From the NCBI RefSeq assembly GCF_016056305.1, contig NZ_JAECZC010000081.1, forward strand, positions 39,611 to 103,610: DNA of 64,000 bases, written 5' to 3'. The position numbers and the translations under genes were made by a program. The stretch comes from Amazonocrinis nigriterrae CENA67. Lineage in GTDB: Bacteria; Cyanobacteriota; Cyanobacteriia; Cyanobacteriales; Nostocaceae. Positions 9,043 to 16,365 of the stretch are shown here, one piece after another. Position 1 is the stretch's first letter, and the number at the start of each line of letters is the position of its first letter. The notes beneath the pieces are model-generated. The model did no database searches. It saw only the letters and a program-made list of their open reading frames with translations, and was not told the DNA's origin.

Positions 9043-11475
9043 CTATTGTGAGGTCAGGCGATCGCGCAAATCTGCTAAATTTTGACGACAATTAATAGTG
9101 TTGGGATGATTCACCCCTAATCGTCGCTCCCAAATATCCAAAGCTTGGACGTACAAAGTTTCGGCTTCGCTGTATCTTCCCTGTGATTTGTAGACGAAAG
9201 CCAAATTGTTCAGGCTAATTGCCACAGAAGGGTGTTCATTCCCCAGCAGGCGTTTTCTCATGGACAAAGCTTGGATATACAAAGGTTCGGCTTCACTGTA
9301 CCTTTCCTGTGAACTGTAGAGGAATGCCAAATTGTTCAGGCTTTGTGCCACATCAGGGTGTTCATCCCCCAACAGGCGTTTTCTCATTGCCAAAGCTTCG
9401 ATGTGCAAAGTTTCGGCTTCGCTGTATCTTCCTTGTGATTTGTAGACGAAAGCCAAATTGTTCAGGCTAGCTGCCACATCGGGGTGTTCATTCCCCAGCA
9501 GGCGTTTCCACATTGTCAAAGCTTCAATGTACAAAGGTTCGGCTTCGCTGTATCTTCCCTGTGAATCGTAGAGCAAAGCCAAATTGTTCAGGCTAGTTGC
9601 TACATAAGGGTGTTCATCCCCCAGCAGGCGTTTTGTCATGGATAAAACTTCAATGTGCAAAGGTTCGGCATCGCTGTACCTTCCTTGTAATTTGTATAGT
9701 AATGCCAAATCGTTTAAGCTTTGTCCCACATCGGGGTGTTCATCCCCCAGCAAGCGTTTTCTCATAGACAAAGCTTGGATGTACAAAGGTTCGGCTTCAG
9801 TATACCTTCCCTGTGATTTGTAGAGCAATGCCAAATTGTTCAGGCTTTGTGCCACATCAGGGTGTTCATCCCCCAGCAAGCGTTCTCTCATCGCCAAACC
9901 TTCGATGAACAAAAGTTCGGCATCGCTATACCTTCCCTGTGAATTATAGAGCAATGCCAAATTGTTCAGGCTTTGTGCCACATCGGGGTGTTCATCCCCC
10001 AGCAGACGTTTTCTCATGGACAAAGCTTTGATGTACAAAGGTTCGACATCGCTGTACCTTCCCTGTAGATAGTAGAGAAAAGCCAAATTGTTCAGGCTAG
10101 TTGCGATATTAGGGTCTTCATACCCAAAACGTTTTCTAGCAACTGATAAACATTGTTCACGCCAAGGTAAGGCTTGGGCGTAGGCTCCTTGGCCTTGGTA
10201 AAATCTAGCCAAGCCTACAAAAGGCGAGATTAAATCATTGTTGCTTAACCAAGCTTGGTAGACTGTGGCAGCTTCTGCAAGGTGAGGGATGGCAAGAGTT
10301 GCTTGAGCAATATCTATTAATGTGGATGTCTCAGGAATATATTTAGCAACCCCTACCATTACCTCGCTAAGCGATCGCTTAAATTCCTCTGCCTGTTCTA
10401 AACCTGTAAGCTTATATTGGAAAAACTCGCGCAGTAGTGGATGCAGTTGGTAAATTCCCTCACCTCTGCGCTGGAGTAAATGCAAATTCAACAACTTATC
10501 ATCTCTAATTTCTTCGATTTCTTCCTCGTCTTCCTCTGGTAAACACTGTTCCACTAAATACCAAGGTATAGGTGCGGCGGCGAATAAACTCAGCAAACAG
10601 CCCAATTCTTGATCAGCATCCTCTAATTCTTGCCAACTCAATTCAAAAGCTGCTAACACACTCCGTTGTGCTGTCATGTTCGCTTCTGACTTAGACTTAA
10701 ACAGGGAACGCTCATCTAATCGCTTTTGTTTTAATCGCCGCAACATTTCTGTAACAGACAAATCCCGTTTTCGCGCCAGATATCGCCCGACTAATTCCAA
10801 ACCCAAAGGCAAATATCCCAGCCACTCACACAATTGCAACGCCACCAATTCCCCGTATGACCTCTCCCCTAACCCCTCCCCTACAAGGGGAGGCGAAAAA
10901 ATCTCCCCCTTCCCTCCCAGGGAAGGGGGTAGGGGGGTTAGGTCATTCTCTCGTTCAATTCGTTCCGCCCCAATAATTGACTTTAATAATTCCAGCGCCG
11001 CCTCTGGTTGCAGTACATCCAAAGATAATTGTGCTATACCTCCAAAATACTGGCGTGTAGTCATCAGCACTTTAAACCGAGAAGATGACGAAGGTAAATA
11101 AGCCTTTACTTGCTCATAGTCGCTAACATCATCCAACACTAGCAGCACATCACCCTCACGCCAAAGGCGAAAGCAATATTGCACTTGCGCGAGTAATTTT
11201 TGGCTAGAATCTTCTGTTAAATTATCTGGTACGTTTAAATCAAGGTGAGTTCTGGCAAACTGGACAATTTGAATCCCTACATCCCCAACTCTGGGAGACA
11301 ACCAGCAAATTCCACCGTTGTAAATTTCACGGTGAGCCATTGCATATTGTAGGGCAAGTTCTGTTTTACCCAGTCCACCCATTCCAGCTATAGCAGTAAT
11401 TGCTACGCTGTGATTTTGCTGCAACATTTCGTGCAGGTTTTGCAGTTCCGTTTCACGTCCGACAAACTCCACCAC
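9043..11475 (-). CDS. STAND NTPase: NB-ARC domain with C-terminal TPR (kinesin-light-chain type) repeats
   Basis: 810 residues counted from the first start-type codon (GTG 11475). Walker A GMGGLGKT is at residues 31-38 and Walker B LLVLDD at about 111-116, with an RNBS-like SRFKVLMTTRQ. A winged-helix or ARM-like region follows, and then eight near-identical 42-residue TPRs (SLNNLALLY.SQGRYSEAEPLYIEAL). STAND proteins are signal-triggered ATP/ADP switches, and the TPRs are the likely sensor. A palindromic repeat adds about 28 residues between the NB-ARC and winged-helix parts. GTG 11475 cuts into the conserved lead-in GVVEFVGRE. The frame is open upstream to the TGA at 11551, where the in-frame upstream gene ends, so the true start is uncertain and the pair may once have been one gene. 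Confidence 0.85.
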   Translation of the reverse strand: MVEFVGRETELQNLHEMLQQNHSVAITAIAGMGGLGKTELALQYAMAHREIYNGGICWLSPRVGDVGIQIVQFARTHLDLNVPDNLTEDSSQKLLAQVQYCFRLWREGDVLLVLDDVSDYEQVKAYLPSSSSRFKVLMTTRQYFGGIAQLSLDVLQPEAALELLKSIIGAERIERENDLTPLPPSLGGKGEIFSPPLVGEGLGERSYGELVALQLCEWLGYLPLGLELVGRYLARKRDLSVTEMLRRLKQKRLDERSLFKSKSEANMTAQRSVLAAFELSWQELEDADQELGCLLSLFAAAPIPWYLVEQCLPEEDEEEIEEIRDDKLLNLHLLQRRGEGIYQLHPLLREFFQYKLTGLEQAEEFKRSLSEVMVGVAKYIPETSTLIDIAQATLAIPHLAEAATVYQAWLSNNDLISPFVGLARFYQGQGAYAQALPWREQCLSVARKRFGYEDPNIATSLNNLAFLYYLQGRYSDVEPLYIKALSMRKRLLGDEHPDVAQSLNNLALLYNSQGRYSDAELLFIEGLAMRERLLGDEHPDVAQSLNNLALLYKSQGRYTEAEPLYIQALSMRKRLLGDEHPDVGQSLNDLALLYKLQGRYSDAEPLHIEVLSMTKRLLGDEHPYVATSLNNLALLYDSQGRYSEAEPLYIEALTMWKRLLGNEHPDVAASLNNLAFVYKSQGRYSEAETLHIEALAMRKRLLGDEHPDVAQSLNNLAFLYSSQERYSEAEPLYIQALSMRKRLLGNEHPSVAISLNNLAFVYKSQGRYSEAETLYVQALDIWERRLGVNHPNTINCRQNLADLRDRLTSQ
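10861..10944. repeat. Palindromic repeat inserted in frame in the STAND gene
   Basis: 84 bp of two nested inverted repeats (CCCCTCCCCT/AGGGGAGG and CCCCTTCCCTCCC/GGGAAGGGGG), bounded by CCTCTCCCCT on one side and GGGGTTAGGT on the other. The length is a multiple of three. On the gene strand it reads DLTPLPPSLGGKGE...PPLVGEGLGER, a peptide unrelated to NB-ARC domains but typical of translated cyanobacterial palindromic repeats. Confidence 0.85.
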
Positions 11476-11550
11476 CCCAGTTAAGGGGAGATTTTGCGGT
11501 ATTTCAGTAGCGAGATTTGACTTTACCTGTTCTCCTCCAGGCGACTGTAG

Positions 11551-11943
11551 TCAGAAATTGAAAGTTTGGGTTCGTTTATCATTAGTAACGTTGCCAACAT
11601 TCCCACCATAATTTTTATCTACTGTATTGGTAAAATTCTGGATGATAGAGAGTTGAGACTTAACAGCATTAGCGACAGTTTCCACAGCTTGAGCAATTTC
11701 ATCATCTTTTTTTGCCGCTTCCTCAACTTGCTGTCCAATGACAACAGCTTGGCCGTAATCTAAAGGTTGTGTTTGAGCCTGTTCTATAACAGTCGCCGTG
11801 CTGGGTGCTTTGCGCTTTAGCAGAACTAATAACTTACCGCCTTCCTCTAAAACCTTCTCGCCCAGTTTTTCACCAGTTTTCTCAAAAGCTTTGGTGATGA
11901 CTAAGGTAGCAATAGCAGCCGCCGTCAGTGTTACAGGTTCCAT
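11551..11943 (-). CDS. Small alpha-helical N-terminal partner of the STAND protein
   Basis: 130 residues from the ATG at 11943 (MEPVTLTAAAIATLVITKAFEKTGEKLGEKVLEEGGKLL...). An alpha-helical, weakly hydrophobic N-terminus and amphipathic helices are followed by a tail rich in Gly and Asn (NYGGNVGNVTNDKRTQTFNF). From memory, similar modules precede or are fused to NB-ARC proteins in filamentous cyanobacteria, where they may couple the switch to an effector or membrane. It lies in exactly the same frame as the NB-ARC gene and ends at a single TGA with no intervening start codon before GTG 11475. A longer start at 12015 exists but adds residues unlike the family. Confidence 0.6.
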   Translation of the reverse strand: MEPVTLTAAAIATLVITKAFEKTGEKLGEKVLEEGGKLLVLLKRKAPSTATVIEQAQTQPLDYGQAVVIGQQVEEAAKKDDEIAQAVETVANAVKSQLSIIQNFTNTVDKNYGGNVGNVTNDKRTQTFNF

Positions 11944-12613
11944 AATTTCGTGATGAAATAGCACATTGCACTGCCAGATACAAATGTAGCTGTGTCTATT
12001 CCAGAAAGATATCACACAAATCTAGCAATCAGCCCCACATCCCGCCTAGCAATGAATTGCCAGGCTAATAGCCCAAGTCTACTAAAGTAGACTCAAGCCT
12101 TTCTCAGTCTTTTTGAGAAGACTTTCGCGCTTTAGCCATAGGTTTCTAACCTGTGGCGGGTAATGCAACTCAATGAATTTTAACTGTAAAAAGAGCGATC
12201 GCACCTACAACACGATTATTCCGCTATATGGCGGTTCTCTTTTGCATCAAGTACGCTTCAACCCCACCCCCAGCCCCTCCCCGTTCACGGGGAGGGGAGC
12301 AAAAGCGTAGCTTTGGCGGGGTGGGGTTCCGGCTGTATTGCAACGAAGTGAGAACCGCTATATATTATGTAGTCTAATGGTTTTGGGGGGTGCGATCGCC
12401 TTCAGAACACTAAACTTTAACGTTGTTCTTCTACCAATTCCCAAAATATTTGCAAGATATAAATCGGTTGTAGAGGCGTACAGCTGTACGCCCCTACCCA
12501 TGTATCCAATACGGTTCGGATAAGCATTTTAAACTCACAATAGGCTTTGGGGAAAAGGTTACTGGGCTTGGGTTAAAGGTTTCTCTTCCCCTTTTACCTT
12601 TCCCCTTTCCCCT
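11944..12613. other. Intergenic region with dispersed repeats
   Basis: No gene recognised. It contains an AGTCTAC/GTAGACT palindrome near 12075-12092 and a CTTTTTGAGAAG-type hairpin near 12105-12125. The palindromic element lies at 12260-12328, and a short GTAGAGGCGTACAGCTGTACGCCC palindrome near 12471-12494. The ACGGTTCGGATAAG and TTCCCCTTT stretches near 12510-12620 look like worn repeats. Confidence 0.5.
12260..12328. repeat. Palindromic dispersed element, second copy
   Basis: Copy of the element at 7919-7985 in the same orientation. It has AACCCCACCCCC at one end, GGCGGGGTGGGGTT at the other, a CCTCCCCGTTCACGGGGAGG hairpin in the middle, and the shared asymmetric AAGCGTAGCTTTGGCGGGG. Confidence 0.85.
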
Positions 12614-12688
12614 TTAACCGAACCGTATTGCCCATGTATCTGTATCTGTTATTTTGTGAAATGGTATTAGCGTCTTTGCAACGCCATT

Positions 12689-12949
12689 CGCGTAGGCTGT
12701 AATAACTTCCGCCTTCCCTGTAGTAACTTCCGCCTTCACGTTTCCGTGTTTCGCGTAGGCTGTAACAACTTCCGCCTTCCCTGTAGTAACTTCCGCCTTC
12801 ACGTTTCCGTGTTTCGCGTAGGCTGTAACAACTTCCGCCTTCCCTGTAGTAACTTCCGTCTTCACGTTTCCGTGTTTCGCGTAGGCTGTAACAACTTCCG
12901 CCTTCACGTTTGCGTGTTTCGCGCAGGCTTTAATAACTTCTGCCTTCAC
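12689..12949. repeat. 63-bp tandem array built from three 21-bp modules
   Basis: Units start at 12689, 12752, 12815 and 12878 (63-bp period) and a last one at 12920 (42-bp step, one module missing). The modules begin CGCGTAGGCTG, CGCCTTCCCTG and CGCCTTCACGT and are each exactly 21 bp. The minus strand has a 111-codon open frame (12614-12949) that would encode KAEVVTAYAKHGNV-type repeats. Since the period is a multiple of 3 and there is no start context, I do not treat it as a proven gene. Confidence 0.8.
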
Positions 12950-12983
12950 GTTTCAGTATTTTGTATCCAGAAAAACAGAGTTA

Positions 12984-13223
12984 TCAACCCCAATCACCAT
13001 AGATATCCTCACGTCTTAAAGAAAGATTTTCAGGCCAAGGGCCATAATTATCTACTGGAAAGTTTAGAGGAGGACGCTTTTGTTTCGTCTCTCCTTGCTC
13101 AACCAAAGGCTTTTCATCAATTACTATCACCACCTGATGTTCACCCTCTGAAATATCCAGTGGTAATTGCGCTGTCATCTTACCATCTTTTGTCACAGTG
13201 GCAATTGTTTCTATACTTTTCAT
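12984..13223 (-). CDS. Antitoxin-like small protein (orphan)
   Basis: 79 residues. The N-terminus (MKSIETIATVTKDGKMTAQLPLDISEGEHQVVIVIDEKP) is beta-rich and AbrB/antitoxin-like. The C-terminus ends WPENLSLRREDIYGDWG, a tail I associate with cyanobacterial antitoxins that precede PIN-domain toxins. No toxin gene follows. The downstream DNA is a 21-bp-module repeat array, so the toxin may have been lost. The ATG at 13223 overlaps the end of the upstream gene (GGAGAATGACATG), with GGAG as ribosome site, so it is translationally coupled to the Bax1-like gene. Confidence 0.6.
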   Translation of the reverse strand: MKSIETIATVTKDGKMTAQLPLDISEGEHQVVIVIDEKPLVEQGETKQKRPPLNFPVDNYGPWPENLSLRREDIYGDWG

Positions 13224-13224
13224 G

Positions 13225-14442
13225 TCATTCTCCTAACACTGCTAATACAGCTTTTGGTAATAACTTATCTTTAAACCAAATAATTCTTGCTGGCACATTA
13301 TCTAACTTAACTCCTGCTTTTTCCAAATTCAATCTTTCAGAAATTGCCAAAATCAAATTATCACAACCAGAACGCCGCACTTGGGAAAACTTCTTTTGTA
13401 AATATTCTGGTCGCCAATAACCGACAATTTCTAATAAAAAGTCGCGTCCGTCAGGATGAACTAACCGAAAATCGGGAATCATCACACTCCCAGGAATGGG
13501 AATTAAATCCACTTCTCGCTCTAATACCCAGTCGGTTTTTAACGCATCCCATTTATCAGCAAAGGATGCTTCTAGCATACTATCGTAGGGTTTACCTTTG
13601 GAGTAGTGGGATACTAAACCGCATTCAGAATTGAGGGTAAATCTACCTGTTCTCCACGTATCTGTGTAGACATCACGGGTTTGTAAGGTGGCGGCTAAAC
13701 TCCACTTGGTGACGTGAAGTAAGGCGGGAATCAGTTTAGCGATCGCTAGCCCGTAGCGTGTACTAGCATTAAATAAACTCGTCGGCCCGTCAACGGTAAT
13801 TGTAAACCCGTGGTCAGCGTCTCCTTCAATATAAGCCATTAATTGAAATAACTTCAAATAGCGGAATAATAGCTTATATTCTCCCGGAACATTGCGATGA
13901 GCGTTTAATATTAACTTACTTGCTTTATAAAATATTCCCTGTACCTGAGATAAGTTATATCGATTTAAGATATCTACTGGTGTAGGAACATCAAAGTTAG
14001 TTAAAATCTTATTTTCAGATAAGTCGGCGTAGAGTCCGTCTTGCACTTGCTGGATGAAAATTTCCCGTTCTAATTCCTGGGTTAATTCATTAGCAATTTT
14101 GCTCAATGTCAGTTGTGTTGATTCTCGGCTAGGTGCAGATTTTGCCGCTAAAGAAAACACCCTTTCTCTTAATATTTGCGGTTCTAGAGGACTCACCACT
14201 TCAAAGGTACAGAAGTTGCTTTTGATAATATAAGCCAAACCCCGCTTGACTCGATAATCTGTTGCGTCTCCTTCTAAATCTAAAAGCTGACTTTCCAAAA
14301 AACCCTGAGTCTTACCTTGTGCTGCTTGAAAACAGGCAATTAATTCATTAGTTAAATCTATATGTTTCTGGTCAATCTTCAGTCTTTTTGGTATTATTTC
14401 TTCGCCGTTTAGACGGTGGCTTAGTAGTTCGGTTGGTAGCAT
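13225..14442 (-). CDS. DUF790 / Bax1-like nuclease partner of XPB
   Basis: 405 residues, starting [21 protein letters not shown], the usual start of DUF790 proteins. DUF790 is Bax1, the XPB-associated nuclease first described in archaea, which cuts DNA opened by the helicase. The C-terminal third shows a PD-(D/E)XK-like pattern: SMLEASFADKW, then MIPDFRLVHPDG, then FLLEIVGYWRPEYLQKK. The start (ATG 14442 with AGGA in front) lies 71 bp inside the end of the helicase gene, so the two are translationally coupled and very likely act as a complex in excision repair. The antitoxin-like gene follows directly. Confidence 0.85.
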   Translation of the reverse strand: MLPTELLSHRLNGEEIIPKRLKIDQKHIDLTNELIACFQAAQGKTQGFLESQLLDLEGDATDYRVKRGLAYIIKSNFCTFEVVSPLEPQILRERVFSLAAKSAPSRESTQLTLSKIANELTQELEREIFIQQVQDGLYADLSENKILTNFDVPTPVDILNRYNLSQVQGIFYKASKLILNAHRNVPGEYKLLFRYLKLFQLMAYIEGDADHGFTITVDGPTSLFNASTRYGLAIAKLIPALLHVTKWSLAATLQTRDVYTDTWRTGRFTLNSECGLVSHYSKGKPYDSMLEASFADKWDALKTDWVLEREVDLIPIPGSVMIPDFRLVHPDGRDFLLEIVGYWRPEYLQKKFSQVRRSGCDNLILAISERLNLEKAGVKLDNVPARIIWFKDKLLPKAVLAVLGE

Positions 14443-15925
14443 TTTCCTGGTTGTTCGTTTGCGAATTATTGACTGTATAATTGATTTCTAATTGTTCGGC
14501 AGCTTTAGCCGTTGTTACTTTACCACTGCCGTAAATAACTTGTAATTTTCCTGGTCTTTCCTCACCTCTCCGTCGTGCAGAAGTATTTTCTTCGCTGGTA
14601 TCTTCTGCTATCACTTCGTATAAAATAGCTTGTTTATTCTGAATATTGCCTTTACGTAAAACTCTCCCCAAACGTTGAATATATTCTCTAGTTGAGCCTG
14701 TACCAGATAAAATAATAGCAATAGAAGCAGCAGGCACATCAACACCTTCATTTAACACATGGGAAGCAACTAAGGTATTATATTCACCTTCTCGAAATTT
14801 AGTTAAGATTTCATGTCGTTCTTTTACCGGAGTTTGATGAGTGATTGCGGGAATTAGCAAATCTTGAGAAATTTTATAAACGGTGGCATTATCAGCAGTG
14901 AAAATTAACACCCGTTCTGGATAATGTTGTGCCAATAAATCAGCTAAAATTCGCAACTTGCCATCAGTCCCCAAAGCAATTTCTTTCGCCTCCCGGTGTG
15001 CTAACATCGCTCTACGCCCAGCTTGCGATCTAGCACTCATCTGCACGAACATTTGCCAACCTTGAATACTGCCCAAAGATATCTTTGATTGTCTTAAAAA
15101 ATCGTTGCGTGTTTGGATTAATTCGTTATATCTTTCGCGCTCAATTTGTGATAGTTTAACTTTAATTTGCACAATTTCATGTTCTGCAAGTGCCTTACCC
15201 GCCAAATCTTCAGCACGTTTGCGATATACTTCCGGGCCAATTAAGATATTTAAATCTGCGTGTTTCCCATCTGTGCGTTCAGGCGTTGCTGAAAGTCCCA
15301 AACGATAAGGCGCGATCGCATACTCTGCAATTACCCGATTAAAATCTGTGGGCAAATGATGACATTCGTCAAAAATAATTAAACAATATTGATTACCTAG
15401 CGCTTCGGCATGAATTGCGGCACTATCATAAGTTGCAACTAAAATAGCAGTTTTATCCCGCGAACCGCCGCCAAGCAACCCCACCTCAGCATCAGGAAAC
15501 GCCGCCACCAAATGTGCATACCACTGATGCATCAAATCCAGCGTTGGCACCACAATCAAAGTAGTCCGCGGTGTCGCCTGCATTGCCATTTGCGCCAGAT
15601 AAGTCTTTCCCGCAGCCGTAGGTAGCACCACCACCCCCAGCCTTCCCGCCAACTTCCAAGCCGCTAGCGCCTCACTTTGGTGCGGATAGGGTTCCATTTC
15701 TAAACCTGCAACCAAATCTACAGGATAAAATTGCTTTGCCTCATCGACAAAATGCACATTTTCTGCTTGTAGCGCTTCTACCAATGGACGGTATCTAATA
15801 GCAGGAATCCGGTATTTTTCAACTCTATCATCCCATGTAGCAAAGTCTATCCAAGCTTTGCCGTGTGGCGGTGGATGCAAAATTAATGTACCACGATCAA
15901 ACGATAATGTGGGGGTGCGAGGCAT
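14372..15925 (-). CDS. XPB-like superfamily 2 DNA helicase
   Basis: 517 residues from the ATG at 15925 (a TTG at 15931 is less likely). After an N-terminal damage-recognition-like domain ([12 protein letters not shown] ... [11 protein letters not shown], a Q-motif-like element) come Walker A LPTAAGKT near residue 105, DECHH near 187, the SAT motif LGLSATPER, then helicase domain 2 with [22 protein letters not shown] and [10 protein letters not shown]. The order and the link to DUF790 fit the archaeal/bacterial XPB branch (3'-5' helicase, nucleotide excision repair). The C-terminal tail ([18 protein letters not shown]) is basic and probably disordered. An STRR array abuts the start, and no strong Shine-Dalgarno is visible. 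Confidence 0.85.
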   Translation of the reverse strand: MPRTPTLSFDRGTLILHPPPHGKAWIDFATWDDRVEKYRIPAIRYRPLVEALQAENVHFVDEAKQFYPVDLVAGLEMEPYPHQSEALAAWKLAGRLGVVVLPTAAGKTYLAQMAMQATPRTTLIVVPTLDLMHQWYAHLVAAFPDAEVGLLGGGSRDKTAILVATYDSAAIHAEALGNQYCLIIFDECHHLPTDFNRVIAEYAIAPYRLGLSATPERTDGKHADLNILIGPEVYRKRAEDLAGKALAEHEIVQIKVKLSQIERERYNELIQTRNDFLRQSKISLGSIQGWQMFVQMSARSQAGRRAMLAHREAKEIALGTDGKLRILADLLAQHYPERVLIFTADNATVYKISQDLLIPAITHQTPVKERHEILTKFREGEYNTLVASHVLNEGVDVPAASIAIILSGTGSTREYIQRLGRVLRKGNIQNKQAILYEVIAEDTSEENTSARRRGEERPGKLQVIYGSGKVTTAKAAEQLEINYTVNNSQTNNQENATNRTTKPPSKRRRNNTKKTED

Positions 15926-16365
15926 TGTCAATTAGGGAATTGGGAATTGGGAATTGGGAATTGGGAATTGGGAATTGGGAATCGGAAGAATTTTTTCCTA
16001 GTACCCAGTCCCCAGTACTTAGTCCCTTGATTACTAATAACGCAAAAAGTGCTTAATTCCTCCGAGCAAGGCTGGGAGAAAATGGGGAGATGGGGCGATG
16101 GGGAGCAGGAGAGCAGGGGTGCAGGGGAGTAGGAGAGCAGGGGAAAACTCCCGACAAATGACAACTGACCACAGACAACTAACAACTGACAACTAACAAC
16201 TAACTTCTACCTTCTGCCTTGTTTCTCTTACCTCTTTAGATAGATTCATTGCAAATAATTGTTCTCTGTGGATTTTCCAGATGCAAAATAGGTGTTGTGC
16301 GATCGCATTGTCTAGCCAATTTTGGGAATAATCCCTTCAGCTAGCTGCACTAAAGGAGAAGCCAC
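15926..16365. other. Divergent intergenic region with several STRR families
   Basis: No gene. An array of about six TTGGGAA heptamers occupies about 15931-15983. GCAGGGG/GGAGCAG heptamers lie near 16095-16145, and CAACTAA/CAACTGA heptamers near 16150-16200. The promoter and leader of the kinase lie between about 16230 and 16365. Confidence 0.75.

Noticed and set aside
12614..12949. 111-codon minus-strand frame with KAEVVTAYAKHGN repeats as a gene
   Set aside because: It is an open frame through a 63/42-bp tandem array whose period is a multiple of 3; there is no start context and no known family.
12746..13420. 224-codon plus-strand frame
   Set aside because: It runs through the repeat array and antisense to the antitoxin-like and Bax1-like genes; peptide is cysteine/asparagine-rich repeat sequence.
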